Below, in pieces: positions 1 through 5,027 of a stretch of DNA of 5,027 nucleotides. The stretch comes from Hyphomicrobiales bacterium (GTDB lineage Bacteria; Pseudomonadota; Alphaproteobacteria; Rhizobiales; HXMU1428-3): assembly GCA_021775385.1 (NCBI GenBank), contig JAJFHW010000210.1:1-5027 (forward strand). Direction: 5' to 3'. The translations under genes were made by a program, and so were the position numbers. Positions within the stretch are counted from its first letter, which is position 1; each line of letters starts with the position of its first letter. The notes beneath the pieces are model-generated. The model saw nothing but the letters and a program-made list of their open reading frames with translations, was not told where the DNA came from and searched no databases.

Positions 1-32
1 ACAAAATATTTTGATCCGAGATCATATATCAT
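1..32 (-). CDS. Possible 5' end of the next gene, cut by window edge
   Basis: On the minus strand an ATG at 32 is preceded by GGAA (38-41) five bases upstream, and the frame stays open to the left edge, giving MIYDLGSKYF. A second ATG at 25 in another frame is also open (MISDQNIL), but its distance from the GGAA is worse. Ten codons are far too few to recognise a protein or to prove coding. The call rests on the ribosome-binding-site spacing and on the position just after an operon with no visible terminator. Confidence 0.25.
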   Translation of the reverse strand, partial: MIYDLGSKYF

Positions 33-116
33 TTTATTTCCATGTGTTAACTGTGATCACATTATGTAGTGCTTTTTAGATTGATATTAGATAAAAGAAA
101 TTTACAATTCTAACTA
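33..116. other. AT-rich intergenic gap after the aminotransferase
   Basis: This is the only non-coding stretch in the window and it is clearly richer in A and T than the genes. I see no GC-rich stem followed by a T-run on the minus strand, so a Rho-independent terminator is not supported and transcription may continue leftward. It contains a perfect 10-base palindrome, TGTGATCACA, at 52-61, with the hexamer palindrome GTTAAC nearby at 45-50. A weak minus-strand CATAAT box near 60-67 has no convincing -35 partner. No function is assigned. Confidence 0.5.
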
Positions 117-1400
117 TCATTTTAGCCTATCCAAATTAGCCCAAACCTTTTGGAATGCAGAGATGATATTTTTTAAATCCTGATCATCAAGATCAAATTG
201 ACACATGCCAAACCCCAGGTATGAAGTCTCTTGAAGGTTTTCGGCAATAGGACAGATGCCTTTTTCATATGATACATCGCGTTTGCAAAAATCAGCCGAC
301 CAGGGAAAGCCCTTGCTGCCATAAGCTATTTTGTTTTGAAATATTGGAAGTTGATGAACATTTACATATTTGGTAGATATTGCAGCCATTCCCTCAGCTC
401 TTAAAGCTTCAGCAATTTTTTCCTTTTGCACTCCTGTTTCTTCAATATCTAATATCATTGAATAGACATAGTAAACGTGAGTGCTGTTTGGCTCGACCCT
501 TGGTATCTGTAAGCCTTTCAGATCTTTTAAACCATCATTTAATTTCAGGGCAGCATCTTGTCTTTTTTTAATTAGTGAGGGGAGTTTTTTTAATTGCTCT
601 CTGCCGATTGCGCATTCAATTTCGCCCAGTCTGAAATTATAACCGACCATATTTGTAAGATCAGCTTCTGGCCGATCCTCAAGAATTGCTTCAGCATGAT
701 TCCGAATTAATCTGCATTTTTCCGCAAGTCCATCATCGTTTGTTACAATCACACCACCTTCGCCAGTGTGAATATGTTTGTGATAATTAAGACTGAAACC
801 GCCGATATCACCAATTGTTCCAGCATGCCGACCATTATAGATGGCCCCTGGAGCTTGTGCTGTATCTGAGATGATCTTCAGATTGTGACGTTTAGCAATT
901 TCCATTATTTCAAGCATGTTTGCCGATTGACCAAAAATATCAACAACCATTATGGCTTTGGTATAGGGCGTTATATTTGCTTCAATAGATTTTGGATCTA
1001 GACAGAAGGTATTTTCTTCAATATCCGCAAATACAGGGATCGCATTCCAATGTAGTATTGCTGTTGCGCTTGCACTCATTGTCCACGGGCTAACTATGAT
1101 CTCATCACCAGGCTCAATATCTATTGCACCGACGGCTACGATCAAACCTGATGTCCATGAATTCACTGTGATGGCATGTTTTACATTAAAAAACGTCTCA
1201 CATTCACGCTCAAACCCTTTTACATTTTCACCGCCATTAAAAAACTCACCGTGGCGGGCAATAAATGCGGAGAGATTTCCACTTTCAATAACTTTTATGG
1301 CGGCTTCTTTTTCAGCTACCCCCATAGTGTTATATTTACTAAAAGGCTTTTCTACGGTTTTGGAACCGCCAAGAAGAGCTAATGCTTGTTCAGAGGTCAT
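117..1400 (-). CDS. DegT/DnrJ/EryC1/StrS-family PLP-dependent sugar aminotransferase
   Basis: This is a 427-residue, complete fold-type I aminotransferase that would convert a keto-sugar to an amino-sugar with pyridoxal phosphate, usually with glutamate as donor. The N-terminus (LALLGGSKTV) and FFNGGENVKGFERE (53-66) are typical of the family's start. PLP-site motifs are visible: DEIIVSPWTMSASATA (99-114), ISDTAQAPGA (177-186) with Asp179 for the PLP pyridine nitrogen and Gln182 stacking, and FSLNYHKHIHTGEGG (202-216). In that last motif Lys208 aligns with the Schiff-base lysine of ArnB-type enzymes. The NYHKHIH surroundings are richer in histidine than in typical members. The C-terminal domain holds VHQLPIFQNKIAYGSKGFPW and KGICPIAE; at 427 residues the protein is somewhat longer than the usual 370-400. 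The start overlaps the dehydrogenase stop as ATGA, with GGAGA about ten bases upstream. It probably uses the ketone produced by that dehydrogenase, but the regiochemistry and substrate are not determined. Confidence 0.92.
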   Translation of the reverse strand: MTSEQALALLGGSKTVEKPFSKYNTMGVAEKEAAIKVIESGNLSAFIARHGEFFNGGENVKGFERECETFFNVKHAITVNSWTSGLIVAVGAIDIEPGDEIIVSPWTMSASATAILHWNAIPVFADIEENTFCLDPKSIEANITPYTKAIMVVDIFGQSANMLEIMEIAKRHNLKIISDTAQAPGAIYNGRHAGTIGDIGGFSLNYHKHIHTGEGGVIVTNDDGLAEKCRLIRNHAEAILEDRPEADLTNMVGYNFRLGEIECAIGREQLKKLPSLIKKRQDAALKLNDGLKDLKGLQIPRVEPNSTHVYYVYSMILDIEETGVQKEKIAEALRAEGMAAISTKYVNVHQLPIFQNKIAYGSKGFPWSADFCKRDVSYEKGICPIAENLQETSYLGFGMCQFDLDDQDLKNIISAFQKVWANLDRLK

Positions 1401-2365
1401 ATCGTCTTTTTCTCCAGAACAGACAGCATTTGATCAATGATTTCAAATGCTCGCTTGCCTGTGCATAAATTATTTTCTTTATTTTCTAATGCTTTAAAAA
1501 GATGCTCAGCAACGTGCAACTGATACTGCAACAAGTCAGATTGAATGGATAAAGGCTTTGCTTGGATAAGTTTTACATCTGAGTTTGAACTCTGTTCAAC
1601 TGGATACCAATTGATTTCGTTGCCACCTTTTTCATATGTCAGGCGACCATTAGGTGACAGCAACTCAATCGAAAAATAAGATAGCGTCTCATCAGGGCTA
1701 CTTAAAAAGGTTACGTCACCATCTTTATATTTGACATGGACATCTGGTTCACTATCACCGGTTGACAATTGTCTTCCAGCATTTAACATTTGGCTAGATG
1801 TCCTGTTACCCAGCCAATAATTTAGCATCTCGAAAAAATGAGACCCATTGTGTAAAAAGCCTTTGCTATATCTGACAACAGCTTTCACTGGTTTTTCAAT
1901 TATGCCAGCCTCTAACATTTTTTTTATTTCAATTACAGCTGGGTCCGTTCTTCTTATATAATTGACATAAATATCGATATTATTCTCTGAACAAATTTTT
2001 AAAACCTCGCGGCATTCTTCACGCTTCATTGCGAGAGGTTTTTCACATAGAATAACCTTTGGAGCCGAGTACGCGACGATAGTTTTGACATCGTCAAGGT
2101 GTAGGTGAGTAGGTGTTGCGATTACAACCACATCAGGTTGTTGTTCCTGCAAAGCTGTTGTTAAATTTTCATAGCTCTTACATTTATAAATATCTGTAAA
2201 ATTGTTTTGTGTAATTTCGCTGGGGTCAACACCTGCAAGCAATTCAAACTCATCATGCATATGGAAAGCACGCGAATGAGTTTTAACACTACCTGCTAAT
2301 GAGTTTGATAAATCATAACCCAGCCCAATGTTTCCAAGCCCAGCAATCAAAACCTTATAGGTCAT
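1397..2365 (-). CDS. Gfo/Idh/MocA-family NAD(P)-dependent sugar dehydrogenase
   Basis: This 322-residue oxidoreductase probably oxidises a hydroxyl of a sugar or sugar acid to a ketone, or runs the reverse, using NAD(P). The N-terminal Rossmann fold (about 1-125) shows the dinucleotide-binding GLGNIG (9-14), a VVVIATPTHLH strand and loop (79-89), and CEKPLA (107-112), whose Lys109 is the conserved EKP lysine. The C-terminal alpha/beta substrate domain includes YVNYIRRTDP (133-142) and LHNGSHFFEML (171-181). His176 there fits the family's catalytic His in G-x-H-x-x-D, with Glu179 in place of the usual Asp. The gene overlaps both neighbours by ATGA and has AAAGG six bases before its start. It is followed at once by an aminotransferase, a pairing seen for example in the 3-amino sugar pathway (WlbA/WbpB with WbpE), so I infer that the two act in sequence. 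Whether they act on a nucleotide sugar or on the nonulosonic acid cannot be read from sequence alone. Confidence 0.88.
   Translation of the reverse strand: MTYKVLIAGLGNIGLGYDLSNSLAGSVKTHSRAFHMHDEFELLAGVDPSEITQNNFTDIYKCKSYENLTTALQEQQPDVVVIATPTHLHLDDVKTIVAYSAPKVILCEKPLAMKREECREVLKICSENNIDIYVNYIRRTDPAVIEIKKMLEAGIIEKPVKAVVRYSKGFLHNGSHFFEMLNYWLGNRTSSQMLNAGRQLSTGDSEPDVHVKYKDGDVTFLSSPDETLSYFSIELLSPNGRLTYEKGGNEINWYPVEQSSNSDVKLIQAKPLSIQSDLLQYQLHVAEHLFKALENKENNLCTGKRAFEIIDQMLSVLEKKTI
1411..1415 (-). promoter_or_regulatory. Ribosome binding site of the aminotransferase gene
   Basis: GGAGA lies about ten bases before the ATG at 1400, inside the 3' end of the dehydrogenase gene. The spacing is a little long but usable. 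It suggests that the aminotransferase can also recruit ribosomes independently of coupling. Confidence 0.5.
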
Positions 2366-3117
2366 GTATCGCCTTTACGTTTTACATGTTGATTTATCGC
2401 GACGACATCAGGGTTCGCATCAAGATAATCGATTAATTCAGCACAACTGAATAATTGATTGTCAGGACCAAAATGTTCGATAATATTTTTTAGCAATAAA
2501 TAATCATCTTTTTCATCCAAGGTTACACCCAGACTCTGCCACCGATTTGATTTGGTTGCTGCAATATAAATTGGCCGAAATAATTCAGGATTTCGTCTAA
2601 TATGAAAAGTGACATGCTCCCGATCAAGCGGTTCGTTGGTCATACTTTCAGATTTTTGAAGGGCCGATAATGAATAGACCTGAGCCCCCATACCATCTGG
2701 AACTCCACCTCTACCGTTGTTCACATAGTCTGCTTCATTTCGGCAATATGTTCGGATTACCTGATCTACGAGTTCAGGGTCAATGATTGGGCAATCACCT
2801 GTCACCTCACATATGGCATCTGCTTTAAAATGTTCACCGGCTGCTAACACACGCCCCATAACATCTCCTTCACTACCACGAAACACTTTTACTTCATTAT
2901 TGATTGCAAATTCTTCTAAGACATCATCAGTTTCATTGGTAGTTGTTGCAATCACAATTTCATTAAGACTGTCGACCGCTTTTAATCTATCAACCAAATG
3001 CCCCAACATTGTTTTACCTGAAGCTTCTAATAAATGCTTCCTTGGCAATCTGCTAGAAGAGGATCTTGCGCAAACAATACCGACAACAAATTTTTCTTTT
3101 TCTATATTAAGTGCCAT
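2362..3117 (-). CDS. SpsF/NeuA-like cytidylyltransferase (probable CMP-nonulosonate synthetase)
   Basis: This is a 251-residue nucleotidyltransferase of the CTP_transf_3 (NeuA/KdsB/SpsF) superfamily. It most likely transfers CMP from CTP onto the acid made by the preceding synthase, the activated form used by glycosyltransferases. The N-terminal nucleotide-binding loop reads ARSSSSRLPRKHLL (17-30), a variant of the R-x-G-S-x-R-x-P-x-K signature. It is followed by IVIATT (54-59), VFRGSEGDVMGRV (78-90), the metal-binding region VTGDCPIIDP (105-114), REHVT (166-170) and VTLDEKDDY (198-206). These last segments are typical of the SpsF group rather than classical NeuA or KdsB. The start at 3117 places the first 16 bases inside the synthase gene, and AAGGGA lies ten bases upstream. 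The last codons overlap the dehydrogenase start as ATGA. Family membership is clear; the exact sugar is inferred from context, and other sugar acids or phosphates remain possible. Confidence 0.88.
   Translation of the reverse strand: MALNIEKEKFVVGIVCARSSSSRLPRKHLLEASGKTMLGHLVDRLKAVDSLNEIVIATTTNETDDVLEEFAINNEVKVFRGSEGDVMGRVLAAGEHFKADAICEVTGDCPIIDPELVDQVIRTYCRNEADYVNNGRGGVPDGMGAQVYSLSALQKSESMTNEPLDREHVTFHIRRNPELFRPIYIAATKSNRWQSLGVTLDEKDDYLLLKNIIEHFGPDNQLFSCAELIDYLDANPDVVAINQHVKRKGDT
2372..2376 (-). promoter_or_regulatory. Ribosome binding site of the dehydrogenase gene
   Basis: AAAGG lies with near-ideal spacing before the ATG at 2365, inside the last codons of the cytidylyltransferase. It supports this start together with the ATGA overlap. 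Confidence 0.55.
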
Positions 3118-4151
3118 TGCATGGGTGTCCCTTTTTTAACTGTTTTTGACACTCGCTTCCCGAGTAATTCATTGTAATATTTTGGCGGTAGACCGTGACC
3201 AGGTCTAATTCTTCGCAAGTTTGAAGTCGTGAAAACGTCACCTTTTTCCATGTCTTTTGTGATGTAGATTGATCGCCGTCTTGTACGAGCTTTTTCTTCA
3301 GCTTCGGTTGGACCGAATTTCACTTCGCCCAAAGCTTTCCACGCGGTGTTACTTTCCTGAACAAGGCTTTTAAACTCACTTGGCTCAAGGGAGAAAGCTG
3401 CGTCAACGCCACCTTCGCTCCTATCTAACGTAAAATGTTTTTCTATGACTGATGCGCCAAAAGCAATCGCAGCGACTGAAGCCCCTACACCCATTGTATG
3501 ATCGGACAGGCCAACCTCACAATTGAATAACTCACGTAATTTCGAAATGGTGCGTAAATTTGTATTTTCAGCAGATGCTGGGTACGTACTGGTGCATTTT
3601 AATAGCACTAAATCACGACAACCTGCAGATCTGGCAGCTTCCACGGCTTCTGAGATTTCAGCTAAGTTTGCCATGCCAGTTGATATGATCAGCGGTTTCC
3701 CTGTTGAAGCGGCCTTACTAATGAGTGGTAAGTCAACGCACTCAAACGAAGCAATTTTATAAGCTGGTACATCTAAGGTTTCCAAAAAATCGACAGCGGC
3801 TTCATCAAAGGGGGAACTAAAGCAAATAAGACCTTGAGATTTAGCACGCTCGATAATTGGTTGGTGCCATTCGAAAGGTGTTTTTGCTGTTTTATATAGA
3901 TTATAAAGTGATTGCCCTGCCCAAAGCGATTTTGGATCCGTGATTTGAAAATGCTCTTCTTCACTCTCTATCGTCATACTGTCTTCGGTAAAGGTCTGCA
4001 ACTTTATGGCACTGGCTCCAGTGCTTGCCGCAGCATCAACAATTGCTAACGCCTTTTCAAGAGACTGGTTATGATTGCCTGACATTTCGGCAATGATAAA
4101 GGGGCTTTTATCTGTCCCCCAAAATTTATTTTTCAAGTTTTCTTCACTCAT
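3102..4151 (-). CDS. pseI: NeuB-family nonulosonic acid synthase, pseudaminic acid synthase (PseI) type
   Basis: This cytoplasmic enzyme condenses phosphoenolpyruvate with an amino-hexose to give a nine-carbon 2-keto-3-deoxy acid. At 349 residues it matches the family length. The TIM-barrel NeuB domain covers roughly residues 15-260 and the SAF (antifreeze-like) domain roughly 290-349. Visible motifs are FIIAEMSGNHNQ (18-29), KLQTF (50-54), FSSPFD (111-116), YKIASFE (131-137), STGM (157-160), LLKCTS (183-188), GLSDHT (214-219) and EKHF (237-240). His218 and His239 correspond to the metal ligands of Neisseria NeuB, and the SAF segment NLRRIRPG holds the Arg that reaches into the neighbouring active site. 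AEMSGNHNQ and SLWAGQSLYNLY are PseI-like; sialic and legionaminic acid synthases usually read AEIGINHNG. This suggests a 2,4-diacetamido-2,4,6-trideoxy-altrose-like substrate, though motif reading cannot prove specificity. The ATG follows the ACP stop by one base (TAAGATG) without a clear Shine-Dalgarno sequence, so it probably depends on coupling. The gene symbol is by subfamily resemblance. Confidence 0.92.
   Translation of the reverse strand: MSEENLKNKFWGTDKSPFIIAEMSGNHNQSLEKALAIVDAAASTGASAIKLQTFTEDSMTIESEEEHFQITDPKSLWAGQSLYNLYKTAKTPFEWHQPIIERAKSQGLICFSSPFDEAAVDFLETLDVPAYKIASFECVDLPLISKAASTGKPLIISTGMANLAEISEAVEAARSAGCRDLVLLKCTSTYPASAENTNLRTISKLRELFNCEVGLSDHTMGVGASVAAIAFGASVIEKHFTLDRSEGGVDAAFSLEPSEFKSLVQESNTAWKALGEVKFGPTEAEEKARTRRRSIYITKDMEKGDVFTTSNLRRIRPGHGLPPKYYNELLGKRVSKTVKKGTPMQWHLI
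3128..3133 (-). promoter_or_regulatory. Ribosome binding site of the cytidylyltransferase gene
   Basis: AAGGGA sits ten bases before the ATG at 3117 and within the 3' end of the synthase gene. A second, out-of-frame ATG lies between it and the chosen start (ATGCAATG). The reading frame that gives the complete nucleotide-binding domain decides for 3117. Confidence 0.5.
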
Positions 4152-4152
4152 C

Positions 4153-4380
4153 TTATTGGCTATTTAGAAATTTAATTATTCCGTTGATGGTGCTACAATT
4201 CTCGACTTCGTCATCTGGAATTGGGACATTTGTTTTTTCTTCGATTGCTAATAGAATGTTTGAATGATCTAAAGAATCGATACCAGCATCGATGAAATCC
4301 TGATCGTCTTTTAATTCTGAAGCATCAAAGCCGACTACGATCTCTTTAATAATTTCATGTATATTTTCAATCTTTAGCAT
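4153..4380 (-). CDS. Acyl carrier protein, 75 aa
   Basis: This is a small acidic carrier protein that would hold an acyl chain as a thioester on a 4'-phosphopantetheine arm. The attachment motif GIDSLDH places the modified serine at residue 36, the same position as in E. coli AcpP. The rest fits the four-helix ACP pattern: an N-terminal helix, the DSL helix II followed by LLAIEEKTNVPIPDDEVE, and a final helix ending IIKFLNSQ. Helix II reads DSLDHSNI where AcpP has DSLDTVEL, so the Val40/Glu41 partner-recognition pair is replaced by Ser/Asn. This fits a dedicated rather than a housekeeping ACP. I chose the ATG at 4380 over the in-frame TTG at 4401 because it begins at the family's usual N-terminus, has AGAGGG four bases upstream, and overlaps the preceding stop as TAATG. 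Likely partners are the adjacent ketoacyl synthase and an acyltransferase not seen here. A holo-ACP synthase is needed and is not encoded in the window. Confidence 0.94.
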   Translation of the reverse strand: MLKIENIHEIIKEIVVGFDASELKDDQDFIDAGIDSLDHSNILLAIEEKTNVPIPDDEVENCSTINGIIKFLNSQ

Positions 4381-5027
4381 TAGACCCTCTCTATAATGCA
4401 AGTTGCCCAGGATAACCCAACTCCAAAGCCACTTAATAATATTGTTTTTGCTGTACCTGGAGTGTTCTCGGCAAGTATTATCGGTATTGATGATGAAATG
4501 GTATTTCCGTAATTTTTTGCGAGAAAAGGTGTTTTTCCTTCACTACCAATTCGTTTTGCAATTGCGTCTACTATATATTTGCTGCCCTGATGTAAGACAA
4601 CTAAATCAATGTCATCAATTTTTAAAGATGTTTGATCAAGAACGCGCTCAACACTCTTTGGCACTTCAACAGCTGCAAAATTAAAAACACTGCGCCCATT
4701 CATATAAAGCTGACCGCTTTCATCGATTTTCAAGGATCCATTTTTACTACTATCGATACCAAAATCTGAAGCACCAATTTTCCATGACGGAGACTTGCCA
4801 ACCCAAGTTGCTGTCGCTCCATCTCCAAAGATCATTGACGTGTCTCTATCGGAAGAATTAATTATCTTTGAATATGGGTCTGCAGTAACCAATATTCCGT
4901 TCTCAAACCCCTGACTTTCCATTAGCCCTTTAATGATCGATAAACCTTGCACGTAACCCGAACACCCCAAAGAGACATCAAAAACACAGCATCTTTTATT
5001 TAGCTGTAATTTATTATGTAGAATAGC
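4380..5027 (-). CDS. Ketoacyl-ACP synthase III (FabH-like), 5'-truncated by window edge
   Basis: This is the C-terminal 215 residues of a thiolase-fold ketoacyl-ACP synthase III, a family usually about 310-350 residues long. Family members condense a short acyl-CoA with malonyl-ACP to give a 3-ketoacyl-ACP. The frame stays open to the right edge, so the apparent TTG start at 4970 is not a start: it is a Leu codon inside the active-site motif FDVSLGCSGYVQGL. The full Cys-His-Asn triad is visible: Cys in LGCSG (visible residue 22), His in VLHQGS (146) and Asn in NYGNTISSS (175). The family GDGATA loop and the C-terminal GFGVGLSW glycine-rich segment are also present. The segment after the catalytic His reads HQGSKYI where housekeeping FabH has HQAN-x-R-I, which suggests a specialised paralogue. 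It is the first visible gene of the operon, and its TAA overlaps the ACP start (TAATG). With a dedicated ACP next to sugar genes, I infer a role in making an acyl group for a glycan rather than in bulk fatty acid synthesis. Confidence 0.93.
   Translation of the reverse strand, partial: AILHNKLQLNKRCCVFDVSLGCSGYVQGLSIIKGLMESQGFENGILVTADPYSKIINSSDRDTSMIFGDGATATWVGKSPSWKIGASDFGIDSSKNGSLKIDESGQLYMNGRSVFNFAAVEVPKSVERVLDQTSLKIDDIDLVVLHQGSKYIVDAIAKRIGSEGKTPFLAKNYGNTISSSIPIILAENTPGTAKTILLSGFGVGLSWATCIIERV
4385..4390 (-). promoter_or_regulatory. Ribosome binding site of the ACP gene
   Basis: AGAGGG lies four bases before the ATG at 4380 and inside the last codons of the ketoacyl synthase. It favours the ATG over the upstream TTG as the ACP start. 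The spacing is slightly short, so coupling through the TAATG overlap may also contribute. Confidence 0.55.

Noticed and set aside
52..61. CRP-type operator at TGTGATCACA
   Set aside because: CRP sites have a six-base spacer between TGTGA and TCACA. Here the half-sites abut, so it is kept only as an unexplained palindrome.
1096..1440. Plus-strand open frame of 114 codons opposite the aminotransferase start
   Set aside because: It lies antisense to the well-supported aminotransferase and dehydrogenase ends, its protein has no recognisable motif, and its composition fits a shadow frame.
2783..3139. Plus-strand open frame of 118 codons opposite the cytidylyltransferase
   Set aside because: It is antisense to conserved nucleotide-binding motifs, has a low-complexity Ser/Thr-rich product, and no family signature.
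3773..3964. Minus-strand open frame of 63 codons inside the PseI-like gene
   Set aside because: It is an alternative frame within a fully conserved synthase domain and has no motif.
4399..4401. TTG as the start of the ACP
   Set aside because: It would add seven residues (MHYREGL) not usual for ACPs. The ATG at 4380 has a better-placed ribosome binding site and gives the standard length.
4403..4684. Plus-strand open frame of 93 codons opposite the ketoacyl synthase
   Set aside because: It is antisense to the catalytic His and Asn region of the KASIII, and its Leu/Gln/Phe-rich product resembles no known protein.
4968..4970. TTG as the start of the ketoacyl synthase
   Set aside because: The frame continues upstream to the window edge and encodes family-typical sequence (FDVSLGCSG), so this codon is an internal Leu beside the active-site Cys.

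Overview
The window carries one tightly packed gene block, read entirely on the minus strand from right to left. In transcription order it holds a ketoacyl-ACP synthase III cut by the right edge, a small acyl carrier protein, a NeuB-family synthase of the pseudaminic acid (PseI) type, an SpsF-like cytidylyltransferase, a Gfo/Idh/MocA dehydrogenase and a DegT/DnrJ/EryC1 aminotransferase. Every junction is overlapping or nearly so (TAATG, TAAGATG, a 16-base overlap, ATGA, ATGA), so the six genes look like one translationally coupled operon whose promoter lies beyond the right edge. The only non-coding stretch is about 85-116 bases at the left edge.

The contents point to a cell-surface carbohydrate locus (O-antigen, capsule or flagellin glycan) that makes a CMP-activated nonulosonic acid. 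The NeuB-type enzyme would condense a six-carbon amino sugar with phosphoenolpyruvate and the cytidylyltransferase would activate the product with CTP. The dehydrogenase and aminotransferase are the classic pair for converting a sugar hydroxyl into a ketone and then an amine. The ACP and ketoacyl synthase most likely supply a short acyl chain, perhaps of the 3-hydroxybutyryl type known as an N-acyl group on some pseudaminic acids. That link is inference. The usual upstream enzymes (PseB, PseC, PseH, PseG or Leg equivalents), an N-acyltransferase and a glycosyltransferase are not in the window.

The organism is a bacterium with moderately AT-rich DNA (GC about 40 percent by eye). The gene families suggest a Gram-negative, possibly marine, proteobacterium, but nothing here fixes the taxon. 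I see no tRNA, rRNA, CRISPR array, insertion sequence or clear terminator.
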